Assembly (NCBI RefSeq): GCF_003443735.1
Contig: NZ_CP031969.1
Coordinates: 5,270,001-5,334,000, forward strand
DNA from: Streptomyces sp. CC0208
GTDB taxonomy: Bacteria; Actinomycetota; Actinomycetes; Streptomycetales; Streptomycetaceae
Direction of reading: 5' to 3'
DNA: 64,000 nucleotides
A model generated the notes under the pieces. That model had not been told where the DNA came from. It saw only the letters and a list, made by a program, of their open reading frames with translations, and did not search any database. Both the position numbers and the translations under genes were made by a program. Position 1 is the stretch's first letter. Every line of letters begins with the position of its first letter. Below are positions 1 to 8,917 of the stretch, piece after piece.

Positions 1-881
1 TGGGCGGCCCGAACGCGCACCTGCTGCCGGTGCCGATGATGAACATCCTGAACGGCGGCTCGCACGCCGACTCCAACGTGGACATCCAGGAGTTCATGAT
101 CGCCCCGATCGGTGCGGAGTCCTTCTCGGAGGCGCTGCGCTGGGGCACCGAGGTCTACCACACCCTCAAGAAGGTCCTGAAGAGCAAGGGCCTGTCCACC
201 GGTCTCGGCGACGAGGGCGGCTTCGCGCCGAACCTGGAGTCCAACCGCGCCGCCCTGGACCTGATCCTCGAGGCGATCAAGGAAGCCGGTTACATCCCCG
301 GCGAGCAGGTCGCCCTGGCGCTCGACGTCGCCGCCTCCGAGTTCTACAAGGACGGCAAGTACCAGTTCGAGGGCAAGGACCGGTCGGCCGCCGAGATGAC
401 GGAGTACTACGAGGAGCTCGTGGCGGCCTACCCGCTCGTCTCCATCGAGGACCCGCTGTTCGAGGACGACTGGGCCGGCTGGAAGGTCCTCACCGACAAG
501 CTGGGCGACAAGGTCCAGATCGTCGGCGACGACCTGTTCGTCACCAACCCGGAGCGTCTGGCCCGCGGCATCGAGGACGGTGCCGCCAACGCGCTGCTCG
601 TCAAGGTGAACCAGATCGGCTCGCTGACCGAGACCCTCGACGCCGTCGAGCTCGCCCAGCGCAGCGGCTTCAAGTGCATGATGTCCCACCGCTCCGGCGA
701 GACCGAGGACGTCACCATCGCCGACCTGGCCGTCGCCACCAACTGCGGCCAGATCAAGACCGGCGCCCCGGCCCGCTCCGAGCGTGTCGCCAAGTACAAC
801 CAGCTCCTGCGCATCGAGGAGATCCTCGACGACGCGGCGGTGTACGCGGGCCGCTCGGCCTTCCCCCGCTTCAAGGGCTGA
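1..881 (+). CDS. eno: Enolase, C-terminal part (5' end outside window)
   Basis: Enolase converts 2-phosphoglycerate to phosphoenolpyruvate in glycolysis. The reading frame is open from base 3, so the N-terminal portion (roughly 140 residues by family length) lies upstream of the window. Visible family hallmarks are PMMNILNGG near the start, the GDEGGFAPNL loop, the metal-ligand segments SIEDPLFEDDW and VGDDLFVTN, the catalytic-lysine motif LLVKVNQIGSLTE and the substrate loop MMSHRSGETED. The gene ends with a TGA, and a 12-bp hairpin follows 32 bases later. Identification is secure. Confidence 0.97.
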   Translation, partial: GGPNAHLLPVPMMNILNGGSHADSNVDIQEFMIAPIGAESFSEALRWGTEVYHTLKKVLKSKGLSTGLGDEGGFAPNLESNRAALDLILEAIKEAGYIPGEQVALALDVAASEFYKDGKYQFEGKDRSAAEMTEYYEELVAAYPLVSIEDPLFEDDWAGWKVLTDKLGDKVQIVGDDLFVTNPERLARGIEDGAANALLVKVNQIGSLTETLDAVELAQRSGFKCMMSHRSGETEDVTIADLAVATNCGQIKTGAPARSERVAKYNQLLRIEEILDDAAVYAGRSAFPRFKG

Positions 882-912
882 CCCCACCAGGGTCAATCCT
901 GAGCCAGTCGTA

Positions 913-956
913 CGTACGTCCCCGTACCGGTCCCGTACCGTGTGCGGGGACGTACG
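913..956 (+). terminator. Hairpin after enolase
   Basis: A perfect 12-bp stem (913-924 with 945-956) encloses a 20-base loop. There is no U-tract, which is usual for Streptomyces hairpin terminators. It sits between enolase and the septum gene, close to the latter's start at 983, so it may also attenuate read-through. Confidence 0.6.
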
Positions 957-982
957 CACGTAGAAGGGGAGGCGGCGAGCCG

Positions 983-1459
983 ATGGCCGTGAAGGACCGG
1001 GACCGTTTCTCCACCACGACCAGGATCAGGCTGCTCGGTGAGCAGACCGCGGCCCGTGTCTACCGCTCCCAGACCAGACGGCAGGCCCGCCGCTCCCGGC
1101 TGACCGGCCGGGCCGCGCTGCTCGCCCTCGTGCTGTGCACGCTGGTGGTGGCGCTGGCGTACCCGATAAGGCAGTACGTCTCCCAGCGCGCCGAGATCGC
1201 CGATCTCCAGCGGGAGAAGGCGCGGGCCGCCCAGCGGGTCGAGAAACTGCGCGACCTCAAGGCGCGCTGGCAGGACGACGCCTACGCGGAGCAGCAGATC
1301 CGGCAACGGCTGCACTATGTGATGCCGGGGGAGACGGGCTTCATCGTCGTCGACCCGGACGCGGCGAAGCAGTCCCGCACCGACCAGGGCGCGTTCGACC
1401 GCCCCTGGTACGCGAACGTCTGGGACGGGGTCGACAAGTCCGACGCCTCCGACCAGTGA
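983..1459 (+). CDS. FtsB/DivIC-like septum formation protein
   Basis: A 158-aa bitopic membrane protein of the septum-formation-initiator (DivIC/FtsB) family, which bridges FtsL and FtsQ/DivIB in the divisome. The start is the ATG of MAVKDRDRF, preceded by a GGGGAGG ribosome site at about 966. The Arg-rich cytoplasmic N-terminus (residues 1-42) is followed by one membrane helix (about 43-63). An extracytoplasmic coiled coil follows (about 65-95) and then the family motif around YAEQQIRQRLHYVMPGE. The enolase-divIC-DUF501-ppx order is common in actinobacteria, which supports the call. Confidence 0.88.
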   Translation: MAVKDRDRFSTTTRIRLLGEQTAARVYRSQTRRQARRSRLTGRAALLALVLCTLVVALAYPIRQYVSQRAEIADLQREKARAAQRVEKLRDLKARWQDDAYAEQQIRQRLHYVMPGETGFIVVDPDAAKQSRTDQGAFDRPWYANVWDGVDKSDASDQ

Positions 1460-1468
1460 ACCGACCTC

Positions 1469-1509
1469 AAGACCTGAAGACCTTTGAAGATCAGAAGATC
1501 TGAAGACCG
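1469..1509. repeat. Short tandem (T)GAAGA(C/T)C repeat
   Basis: About five degenerate 8-10 bp copies of an AAGACCTG/AAGATCAG-like unit fill the gap between the septum gene and the DUF501 gene. The tract is noticeably A/T-richer than its surroundings and replaces a normal Shine-Dalgarno region upstream of 1524. Confidence 0.6.
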
Positions 1510-1523
1510 ATAGAAAGACAGGC

Positions 1524-2129
1524 ATGGAAACGCCTCCGCCCTCCACCCCGCGCACCGAGCCGACCGACGCGGACGTCGAGGCATTCAAGCAGCAGCTCGG
1601 GCGGCCGCCGCGCGGGCTGCGGGCGATCGCGCACCGGTGCCCGTGCGGGCAGCCGGACGTCGTGGAGACCGCGCCCCGGCTGCCGGACGGCACGCCCTTC
1701 CCGACGACGTACTACCTGACGTGTCCGCGCGCCGCCTCGGCGATCGGCACGCTGGAGGCGAACGGCGTCATGAAGGAGATGACGGAGCGGCTGCAGACCG
1801 ACCCGGAGCTCGCGGCGGCCTACCGGGCCGCGCACGAGGACTACATCGCGCGCCGGGACGCCATCGAGGTCCTGGAGGGCTTCCCGAGCGCGGGCGGCAT
1901 GCCGGACCGGGTGAAGTGCCTGCACGTCCTGGTCGGTCACTCGCTGGCGGCCGGACCGGGCGTCAACCCGCTGGGCGACGAGGCGATCGCGATGCTGCCG
2001 GAGTGGTGGCGCAAGGGGCCCTGCGTGACGCCTTCCGGGCCGCCGACCGGTGAGGGGTGGCAGGTGGACGTCACCGAGGACGGCTCGGGCCACTTCGCCT
2101 TCAAGCCGGCCGAGGAGGGTGACCGATGA
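1524..2129 (+). CDS. DUF501 domain-containing protein
   Basis: A 201-aa cytoplasmic protein of the actinobacterial DUF501 family; molecular function unknown. The N-terminal part holds a conserved HRCPCGQPDVVETAPRLPDG segment (Cys pair, then a Pro-rich loop) and TYYLTCPRA. The C-terminal half contains DRVKCLHVLVGHSLAAG. It precedes and overlaps by 4 bases (ATGA) the Ppx/GppA phosphatase gene, so the two are translationally coupled. The ribosome site before 1524 is weak (AAAGACAGG). Family assignment is confident; role is not known. Confidence 0.85.
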   Translation: METPPPSTPRTEPTDADVEAFKQQLGRPPRGLRAIAHRCPCGQPDVVETAPRLPDGTPFPTTYYLTCPRAASAIGTLEANGVMKEMTERLQTDPELAAAYRAAHEDYIARRDAIEVLEGFPSAGGMPDRVKCLHVLVGHSLAAGPGVNPLGDEAIAMLPEWWRKGPCVTPSGPPTGEGWQVDVTEDGSGHFAFKPAEEGDR

Positions 2130-3067
2130 CCCGAGTCGCCGCGGTCGACTGCGGTACGAACTCCATCCGCCTCCTCGTAGCCGACTGCGACCCGGAGACC
2201 GGTGAACTGGTCGATCTGGACCGGCGGATGACCATCGTGCGGCTCGGGCAGGGGGTCGACCGGACCGGGCGGCTCGCCCCCGAGGCGCTGGAGCGGACCT
2301 TCGCCGCGTGCCGGGAGTACGCGGCGGTCATCAAGGAGCATGGCGCCGAGCGGCTGCGGTTCGTCGCCACCTCCGCCTCCCGGGACGCCGAGAACCGGGA
2401 CGACTTCGTGCGGGGGGTCCTCGACATCCTCGGGGTCGAGCCCGAGGTCATCACCGGGGACCAGGAGGCCGAGTTCTCCTTCACCGGGGCGACCAAGGAG
2501 CTCACCGGCAGCGACCACCTCGCCAAGCCGTATCTCGTGGTGGACATCGGCGGCGGTTCGACCGAGTTCGTCGTGGGCGACGACCATGTGCGTGCCGCAC
2601 GCTCCGTGGACGTGGGCTGTGTGCGGATGACCGAGCGGCACCTGGTGCTGGACGGAGCCGTCAGCGACCCGCCCACCGCCGCGCAGATCGCCGCCATGCG
2701 GGCCGACATCGAGGCCGCTCTCGACCTCGCCGAGGAGACCGTGCCGCTGCGCGAGGCGCGCACGCTGGTGGGGCTCGCCGGGTCCGTCACCACCGTGTCG
2801 GCGATCGCGCAGGAACTGCCCGCGTACGACTCGCAGGCCATCCACCACTCCCGGGTCTCCCACGACCGGGTCCGCGAGATCACCGAGTGGCTGCTGCGCT
2901 CCACCCACGCCGAGCGCGCGGCCGTGCCCTCCATGCATCCGGGGCGGGTGGACGTCATCGGTGCCGGGGCCCTCGTCCTGCTCACGATCATGGAGCGGAT
3001 CGGCGCCGAGGAGGTCGTCGTGAGCGAGCACGACATCCTCGACGGCATCGCGTGGTCCCTCGCGTAG
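2126..3067 (+). CDS. Ppx/GppA family exopolyphosphatase
   Basis: A 313-aa single-module Ppx/GppA phosphatase (ASKHA fold) that hydrolyses polyphosphate and/or pppGpp. The phosphate-1 loop VDCGTNSIRLLV lies at the N-terminus, the phosphate-2 loop VVDIGGGSTEFVVG near residues 137-150, and GLAGSVTTV near 218. It lacks the C-terminal HD extension of E. coli Ppx, as expected for short actinobacterial Ppx1-type enzymes. Its ATG overlaps the DUF501 stop by four bases. Which substrate is preferred cannot be told from the sequence. Confidence 0.9.
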   Translation: MTRVAAVDCGTNSIRLLVADCDPETGELVDLDRRMTIVRLGQGVDRTGRLAPEALERTFAACREYAAVIKEHGAERLRFVATSASRDAENRDDFVRGVLDILGVEPEVITGDQEAEFSFTGATKELTGSDHLAKPYLVVDIGGGSTEFVVGDDHVRAARSVDVGCVRMTERHLVLDGAVSDPPTAAQIAAMRADIEAALDLAEETVPLREARTLVGLAGSVTTVSAIAQELPAYDSQAIHHSRVSHDRVREITEWLLRSTHAERAAVPSMHPGRVDVIGAGALVLLTIMERIGAEEVVVSEHDILDGIAWSLA

Positions 3068-3118
3068 CCCCCGCCGGGCACCTCTGCTGAGCAGGCAGAA
3101 CAACGTATGAGCACGTTC

Positions 3119-3143
3119 GAGGGGCCCTTCGGGGCCCCTCTTT
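3119..3143 (+). terminator. Terminator after ppx
   Basis: A 9-bp perfect stem (3119-3127 with 3132-3140) with a UUCG tetraloop is followed directly by TTT. It closes the septum/DUF501/ppx operon. Confidence 0.85.
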
Positions 3144-3162
3144 GACGTGGCGCCGAGAAAGT

Positions 3163-3180
3163 TCGTGAAGTTCTTCACAA
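3163..3180. promoter_or_regulatory. Candidate Rex operator 1 (upstream of ndh)
   Basis: TCGTGAAGTTCTTCACAA matches the Rex redox-repressor consensus TTGTGAA-N4-TTCACAA at 13 of 14 fixed positions. Rex senses NADH/NAD+ and represses respiratory genes in Streptomyces (established). The site lies 320 bp upstream of the NADH dehydrogenase start, just after the ppx terminator. Confidence 0.65.
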
Positions 3181-3232
3181 GGAATTTGGCCCTGTCGGAC
3201 GACGAATGGGGTCCGGTTGGCCCTTCCGGGGG

Positions 3233-3261
3233 TTCAACACCCGTGTGAACACGTTCAAAAT
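3233..3261 (+). promoter_or_regulatory. Possible ndh promoter overlapping Rex site
   Basis: TTCAAC (3233-3238), a 17-bp spacer and CAAAAT (3256-3261) give a weak housekeeping-type promoter. Its -10 lies inside the second Rex-like operator, an arrangement suited to repression. Both hexamers deviate from consensus, so this is tentative. Confidence 0.35.
3243..3260. promoter_or_regulatory. Candidate Rex operator 2 (upstream of ndh)
   Basis: GTGTGAACACGTTCAAAA matches TTGTGAA-N4-TTCACAA with one mismatch per half-site. Its centre is 80 bp from the centre of operator 1. Two such sites in a 430-bp gap before an NADH dehydrogenase are unlikely by chance in high-GC DNA. Confidence 0.65.
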
Positions 3262-3499
3262 GGGGAGTTGCGGACCTCGGGAGGGGGATCCGCGAGGGGG
3301 CTACGAGGGTCCCTCACGGGTGCCGTTCCGGTGCAGAGAGGCAGCTCACGCGGCATTGACAACGGGTCGCCCTATACCGTGGTTCCCCTTCCGCGCCATG
3401 ACGTGGATCACGCGAGCGGCGGAGGATAACACACACCTTCCAAGAGCTTGTGAAGGGGCGCACGAGCGACCCCCCTGGGGCAGGTGGATACTCGATGCC

Positions 3500-4876
3500 A
3501 TGAGCACCACGGAGCGTCCCAGGATCCTCGTAGTAGGCGGTGGGTACGTAGGCCTGTACGCAGCTCGGCGCATTCTCAAGAAGATGCGCTACGGCGAGGC
3601 GACCGTCACGGTCGTCGACCCCCGGTCGTACATGACCTACCAGCCCTTCCTCCCCGAAACCGCCGCCGGCAACATCTCCCCGCGCCACGTCGTCGTCCCG
3701 CTGCGACGCGTGCTGCCGAAGGCGGAGGTGCTCACCGGCCGGGTCACCACCATCGACCAGGACCGCAAGGTCGCCACGATCGCCCCGCTGGTCGGCGAGG
3801 CGTACGAGCTGCCCTTCGACTACCTGGTGATCGCGCTCGGCGCGGTCTCCCGCACCTTCCCGATCCCCGGCCTCGCCGAGCAGGGCATCGGCATGAAGGG
3901 CATCGAGGAGGCCATCGGCCTGCGCAACCACGTGCTTGAGCAGCTCGACAAGGCCGACTCCACGACCGACGAGGAGATCCGCCGCAAGGCGCTCACCTTC
4001 GTCTTCATCGGCGGTGGCTTCGCGGGTGCGGAGACCGTCGGCGAGGTCGAGGACATGGCCCGCGACGCGGCCAAGTACTACACCAACGTCTCGCGCGAGG
4101 ACATGCGGTTCATCCTCGTCGACGCCGCCGACAAGATCCTTCCCGAGGTCGGCCCCAAGCTCGGCCAGTACGGCAAGGAGCACCTGGAGAGCCGGGGCGT
4201 GGAGATCTACCTCTCCACCTCGATGGACTCCTGCGTCGACGGCCACGTGGTCCTCAAGAACGGCCTGGAGGTCGACTCCAGCACCATCGTGTGGACCGCC
4301 GGCGTCAAGCCGAACCCGGTCCTCACCCGCTACGGCCTTCCGCTGGGCCCGCGCGGTCACGTGGACACCGCCCCGACCCTCCAGGTCCAGGGCACCGACT
4401 ACATCTGGGCCGCCGGCGACAACGCCCAGGTCCCGGACGTCGCCGCCCGCAAGGCCGGGGTCGAGAACGCCTGGTGCCCGCCGAACGCCCAGCACGCGCT
4501 GCGCCAGGCCCGGGTCCTCGGCGACAACGTGATCTCCGGGATGCGGGGCTTCCCGCAGAAGGAGTACAGCCACTCCAACAAGGGTGCTGTCGCGGGTCTC
4601 GGCCTGCACAAGGGCGTGGCGATGATCGTCATGGGCAAGATGAAGATCAAGCTCAAGGGCCGTCTCGCCTGGTACATGCACCGCGGCTACCACGGTCTGG
4701 CCATGCCGACCTGGAACCGCAAGATCCGTGTCTTCGCCGACTGGACCCTCGGCATGTTCCTCAAGCGCGAGGTCGTCTCCCTCGGCGCCATGGAGAACCC
4801 GCGCGAGGAGTTCTACGAGGCCGCGCGCCCCGTGCCGGCCGCCGAGCCGAAGAAGACCGAGGCGAAGGCCTCCTGA
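3500..4876 (+). CDS. ndh: Type II NADH dehydrogenase (NAD(P)/FAD oxidoreductase)
   Basis: A 458-aa flavoprotein of the NDH-2 family, which oxidises NADH and reduces menaquinone at the inner face of the membrane without proton pumping. The FAD-binding dinucleotide fold is at the N-terminus (ILVVGGGYVGLYAARR), and the NADH-binding Rossmann motif is FVFIGGGFAGAETVGE. The C-terminal FAD motif is YIWAAGDNAQVPD. A basic, partly hydrophobic C-terminus (MGKMKIKLKGRLAWYMHRGY) may attach it to the membrane. The ATG of MSTTERPRI is chosen because homology begins there; the frame stays open upstream by GC bias only. Two Rex-like sites upstream suggest redox regulation. A perfect 16-bp stem terminator follows. 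Confidence 0.9.
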   Translation: MSTTERPRILVVGGGYVGLYAARRILKKMRYGEATVTVVDPRSYMTYQPFLPETAAGNISPRHVVVPLRRVLPKAEVLTGRVTTIDQDRKVATIAPLVGEAYELPFDYLVIALGAVSRTFPIPGLAEQGIGMKGIEEAIGLRNHVLEQLDKADSTTDEEIRRKALTFVFIGGGFAGAETVGEVEDMARDAAKYYTNVSREDMRFILVDAADKILPEVGPKLGQYGKEHLESRGVEIYLSTSMDSCVDGHVVLKNGLEVDSSTIVWTAGVKPNPVLTRYGLPLGPRGHVDTAPTLQVQGTDYIWAAGDNAQVPDVAARKAGVENAWCPPNAQHALRQARVLGDNVISGMRGFPQKEYSHSNKGAVAGLGLHKGVAMIVMGKMKIKLKGRLAWYMHRGYHGLAMPTWNRKIRVFADWTLGMFLKREVVSLGAMENPREEFYEAARPVPAAEPKKTEAKAS

Positions 4877-4898
4877 CCGGTACCGGTCGCTGAACGAA

Positions 4899-4940
4899 CC
4901 GAAAGGCCCCCTGCCATCCGTGGTGCAGGGGGCCTTTCGG
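4899..4940 (+). terminator. Strong hairpin terminator after ndh
   Basis: A perfect 16-bp stem (4899-4914 with 4925-4940) and a 10-base loop lie 22 bases after the ndh stop. Being symmetrical, it would work on both strands. Confidence 0.85.
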
Positions 4941-5020
4941 TGCTTTCGGGAGTGACCATGGCCGTGGCGTTGTTTACCGAGGTGGACAATTCCGGGATCC
5001 TCGTCACGGAGGTGTGCGCC

Positions 5021-6319
5021 ATGGCAGATGCCGCGCTGCGGCTCAGAGCCCTCTTCGAACAGTTGCTGGGAGTACCGCTACCGGTGCGGATCCGCGCCTG
5101 GGACGGTTCGGAGGCCGGACCGCCCGACGCGCCCGCGTTGGTCGTGCGCAACCGGCGTGCCGTGCGCCGACTGCTGTTCAAGCCGGGCGAACTGGGGCTG
5201 GCCCGCGCCTGGGTCGCCGGGGACCTGGACATCGACGGTGACCTCTACACCGCCCTCGCCCTGATCTCGGGGCTCGTCTGGGAGCGCGGGGAGGACGCAA
5301 GGACCCTCTTCCAGGCCCTGCGCGAACCCGAGGTGCGCTCCGCCGTCCGCGGACTCGCCGCCCTCGCCGGGCCGCCGCTGCCGCCCGCCCCGCCGCCCGA
5401 GGAGATCCGCCGGGTCCGCGGCCATCTGCACACCAGGCACAGCGACAAGCGGGCCATCAGCCACCACTACGACGTCGGCAACGGCTTCTACGAGATCGTC
5501 CTCGGCCCGGCGATGGTGTACTCGTGCGCCTACTGGCAGGCCCCCGAACCCGAGGGCACGCTGGAGGACGCCCAGCGCGACAAGCTCGACCTCGTCTGCC
5601 GCAAGCTCGGCCTGACAGCCGGGCAGCGACTCCTCGACGTCGGCTGCGGCTGGGGCTCGATGGCCATCCACGCCGCCCGCGAGTACGGCGTGAGCGTCGT
5701 CGGCATCACCCTCTCCCAGGAGCAGGCGGCCTACGCCCGCAAGCGCGTCGCCGAGGAGGGGCTCACCGACCGCGTCGAGATCCGGGTGCAGGACTACCGG
5801 GACGTCACCGACGGGCCGTACGACGCCATCTCCTCCATCGGCATGGCCGAACACGTCGGCGCCGAACGGTACCTGGAGTACGCCGAGGACCTGTTCAAGC
5901 TGCTGAGGCCCGGCGGGCGGCTGCTCAACCACCAGATCGCCCGGCGCCCCCAGACCGACGAATCGGCGTACCACGTCGACGCGTTCATCGACGCCTATGT
6001 CTTCCCCGACGGCGAACTCGCTCCCCTCGGGACCACCGTGACCATGCTGGAGCGGGCCGGCTTCGAGGTGCGGGACGTCGAGTCGATCCGCGAGCACTAC
6101 GCCCACACCCTGCGCCGCTGGGTCACCAACCTGAAGGCCCAGTGGCAGCGGGCGGTCCGGATCGCCGGACCCGGGCGGGCCCGCGTGTGGCTGCTGTACA
6201 TGGCCGCCAGCGCCCTCGCCTTCGAACGCAACCGCATCGGCGTCAACCAGGTCCTCGCCGTCAGGTCCCCCGAGTCCGGCGCCTCCGGGCTGCCGTTGCG
6301 CGCCCGCACCTGGAACTGA
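5021..6319 (+). CDS. Cyclopropane-fatty-acyl-phospholipid synthase family methyltransferase
   Basis: A 432-aa SAM-dependent methyltransferase that methylenates or methylates unsaturated acyl chains of membrane lipids. The N-terminal lipid-interaction region (residues 1-130) precedes the CFA signature HYDVGNGFYEIVLGPAMVYS. The SAM motif I is LLDVGCGWGSMAIHAA, followed by VVGITLSQEQ and the IGMAEHVG segment. The start at MADAALRL is supported by GGAGG eight bases upstream; earlier in-frame ATGs fall in the preceding terminator. Length is normal for the family. It is transcribed towards the ABC exporter, with a shared terminator between them. Confidence 0.9.
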   Translation: MADAALRLRALFEQLLGVPLPVRIRAWDGSEAGPPDAPALVVRNRRAVRRLLFKPGELGLARAWVAGDLDIDGDLYTALALISGLVWERGEDARTLFQALREPEVRSAVRGLAALAGPPLPPAPPPEEIRRVRGHLHTRHSDKRAISHHYDVGNGFYEIVLGPAMVYSCAYWQAPEPEGTLEDAQRDKLDLVCRKLGLTAGQRLLDVGCGWGSMAIHAAREYGVSVVGITLSQEQAAYARKRVAEEGLTDRVEIRVQDYRDVTDGPYDAISSIGMAEHVGAERYLEYAEDLFKLLRPGGRLLNHQIARRPQTDESAYHVDAFIDAYVFPDGELAPLGTTVTMLERAGFEVRDVESIREHYAHTLRRWVTNLKAQWQRAVRIAGPGRARVWLLYMAASALAFERNRIGVNQVLAVRSPESGASGLPLRARTWN

Positions 6320-6328
6320 ACGGCGAAA

Positions 6329-6355
6329 GGGGCCCGTCACTGGGCAACGGGCCCC
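6329..6355. terminator. Bidirectional terminator between convergent genes
   Basis: A 9-bp perfect stem (6329-6337 with 6347-6355) lies between the + strand methyltransferase and the - strand ABC permease gene, able to stop transcripts from both sides. Confidence 0.75.
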
Positions 6356-6388
6356 AACTGCCTCAAGGCTTGCCGACCTTGCTCTGCG

Positions 6389-8917
6389 TCACTCGGCCTT
6401 GATCGCCGCCAGCATGTTCATGCGGGCCGCCCGCCGGGCCGGCCACAGCGCGGCGAGGATGCCGACCGTCGCCGCGAGCAGCAGGAACACCGCCATCCGG
6501 GCCCACGGCAGGACGAGTTCGTAGGTCGCCATCTTCGTGCCGAGCAGCTCACCGGCCGCCCAGCCGAAGAAGACGCCCAGTCCGATCCCGAGGACCCCGC
6601 CGAACAGGGAGATGACCAGGGACTCCAGACGGACCATCCGCTTGATGCCCTTGCGGTCCAGGCCGATCGCGCGGAGCATGCCGATCTCCTGGGAGCGTTC
6701 GAAGACCGACATGGCCAGGGTGTTGATGACCCCGAGGACCGCGACGATCACCGCCATCGCCAGCAGGCCGTAGAGCATGTTCAGCATCAGCGTGAACATC
6801 TGCGCGATGGACTCGGAGAGGTCCTTCTTGTCCTGGACCTTGATGGCCGGGTTGGAGCCGAGGGCCTTCTCCAGCCTGTCCTTGGTCGCGTCGGACGTGC
6901 CGTCGGACGTCTTCAGCATGACCTGCATGTCGGAGACGTCGCTCAGATGCGGGGTGAGCGTCGCGCTGTCGACCATGATGCCGCTGATCAGCTCGTTGCC
7001 CTCGTAGACCCCGGCGACCGTGAGCTGCTGCGCCTTGCCGTCCTCGTAGTGCACGGCGAAGGCCGAACCGGCCTTCCAGCCGCGGGACTTGGCGGTGTCC
7101 TGGTCCACGACGACCCGGTTGCCGCCGACCTCGAAGGTGCCGCTGTCGACCTTCAGGTCGGTCAGCTTCCCGATCGCCGAGCCGTTGACACCGGTCAGGT
7201 ACTCGGTCTCGCCCTCGATACGGGAGGCCGCGTTGCGCAGCGGGCTGACGGCGGTGACGCCGTCTACCTTCGCCAGCTTCTTCTCGACGTCCGGCGAGAG
7301 CTCGTTGCCGTTCGCCATGGAGACGACGTAGTCCGCCTTGACGGCCGCCGACGCCATCTTGTCGATCGACTTCTGCAGGCTGCCCGCCATCACCGTCATG
7401 CCGGTGATCAGGGTGAGACCGATCATCAGCGCGGAGGCGGTGGCGGCCGTACGGCGAGGGTTGCGCACCGAGTTCTGGCGGGCCAGCTTCCCGGAGACGC
7501 CGAAGACGCGCAGGGCAGGGGCCGCCGCCGCGATCAGCGGACGGGACAGCAGGGGGGTGAGGATGAAGACGCCGATGATCAGCAGGACCGCGCCCATGCC
7601 CATGGGGGCCTGGCCGTCCGAGCCGTCCATCGTCGTGGCCGCCAGGATCACGGCGACGCCCGCCCCGCTGAACAGCGCGCCCAGCGTGTTGCGCAGCACC
7701 AGCGACTTGGTCGTCGCCTTCGCGTGCACGCTGCTCATGGCCGCGACCGGCGGGATCTTCGCCGCCCTGCGGCCCGGCAGCCAGGCCGCCAGCATGGTGA
7801 TCAGGACGCCGACCGCGAGGGCCGTGCCGACCGTGCCCGGCGTGATGACGAGCGGCCCGTCCGGCACGGTCGCCCCGAGCGCGCCCATGAGGGACCTGAG
7901 CCCGGCGCCGATGCCGATGCCGGCCACCAGACCCGTCACGGCGGCGATCAGGCCGACCACGAACGCCTCGACCAGCACCGACCGCGTGACCTGGCGACGG
8001 GACGCGCCGACCGCCCTGAGCAGCGCCAGCTCCTTGGTGCGCTGGGCGACCAGCATGGTGAAGGTGTTGGCGATGATGAAGGTGCCGACGAACAGCGCGA
8101 TGCCGGCGAAGACCAGCAGGCCCTGCTTGAGACCGGACATGGAGGAGGAGATCAACTCGGCCTGGTTGTCGGCGAGTTCCTTGCCGGTCTCGGTCTCCAC
8201 GAGGTGTGCGGGCAGCGCCTTCTCCAGCGCGGCCTGCAGCGCGGTCTGGGAGGTGCCGGAGGCCGCCTTCACGTCGATCTCGTCGTACGTCCCCGGCTTG
8301 CCGAACAGCTTCTGGGCGGTGGCCGTGTCGAACAGCGCGAGGCTGCCGCCGGCCGCGACATTGCCGTCGTCGGTGGTGAAGATGCCGGTGACGACCGGCC
8401 TGAGGACCGGGCCGTCGACCGAGATGCGCACGGTGTCGCCGACCTTGTAGCCGGCCCGCTTCGCGGTCTCCGAGTCGATCGCGACTTCGTTCGCGCCGTG
8501 CGGTGCGGCGCCCTCGGCCAGCGGGTACCGGGGGTCCTTGGCTCCGTAGTAGTTGCCGCCCTGCGACTGGAAGCCGCCGCCGATGAGCTTGCCGTCCTTG
8601 TCGGCGATGGCGGTGAAGCCGCTCACGACGCCGATGGCGTTCGCGGCCCCGGGAACCTCGGCGCTCTTGTCGAGCAGCGTCTGGGTGAGCTCGTGGCTCT
8701 TGCCGATCGTGTTGCCCTTGTCCGCCTCGGACTTGGCGGTGACGGCGACGTCGACCTGGTCGAAGCCCTTGGCCGAACTCTTCTGGTAGGCCTCGGAGAT
8801 GGTGTTGGTGAAGACGAGGGTGCCGGACACGAAGGCCACGCCGAGCATCACGGCGAGCACGGTCATGAGCAGTCTGGCTTTGTGCGCGAGGACGTTGCGC
8901 AGGGCGGTGCGGAACAT
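6389..8917 (-). CDS. FtsX/MacB-type ABC transporter permease
   Basis: An 842-aa permease with two FtsX domains. A first helix near residues 13-38 is followed by a large extracytoplasmic domain (about 40-250). Three helices (about 265-385) follow, then a middle helix pair, a second MacB-like periplasmic-type domain (about 500-690) and three C-terminal helices. FtsX hallmarks such as ELALLRAVGASRRQ and EIGMLRAIGLDRKG are present. Its ATG overlaps by one base the stop of the ATPase gene, so both are co-translated. Such pairs export or extract lipids, peptides or antibiotics; the substrate is unknown here. Confidence 0.9.
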   Translation of the reverse strand: MFRTALRNVLAHKARLLMTVLAVMLGVAFVSGTLVFTNTISEAYQKSSAKGFDQVDVAVTAKSEADKGNTIGKSHELTQTLLDKSAEVPGAANAIGVVSGFTAIADKDGKLIGGGFQSQGGNYYGAKDPRYPLAEGAAPHGANEVAIDSETAKRAGYKVGDTVRISVDGPVLRPVVTGIFTTDDGNVAAGGSLALFDTATAQKLFGKPGTYDEIDVKAASGTSQTALQAALEKALPAHLVETETGKELADNQAELISSSMSGLKQGLLVFAGIALFVGTFIIANTFTMLVAQRTKELALLRAVGASRRQVTRSVLVEAFVVGLIAAVTGLVAGIGIGAGLRSLMGALGATVPDGPLVITPGTVGTALAVGVLITMLAAWLPGRRAAKIPPVAAMSSVHAKATTKSLVLRNTLGALFSGAGVAVILAATTMDGSDGQAPMGMGAVLLIIGVFILTPLLSRPLIAAAAPALRVFGVSGKLARQNSVRNPRRTAATASALMIGLTLITGMTVMAGSLQKSIDKMASAAVKADYVVSMANGNELSPDVEKKLAKVDGVTAVSPLRNAASRIEGETEYLTGVNGSAIGKLTDLKVDSGTFEVGGNRVVVDQDTAKSRGWKAGSAFAVHYEDGKAQQLTVAGVYEGNELISGIMVDSATLTPHLSDVSDMQVMLKTSDGTSDATKDRLEKALGSNPAIKVQDKKDLSESIAQMFTLMLNMLYGLLAMAVIVAVLGVINTLAMSVFERSQEIGMLRAIGLDRKGIKRMVRLESLVISLFGGVLGIGLGVFFGWAAGELLGTKMATYELVLPWARMAVFLLLAATVGILAALWPARRAARMNMLAAIKAE

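Noticed and set aside
3356..3378. TTGACA followed by TATACC upstream of ndh as a promoter
   Set aside because: The hexamers are only 11 bp apart; no -10 is found at 16-18 bp spacing.
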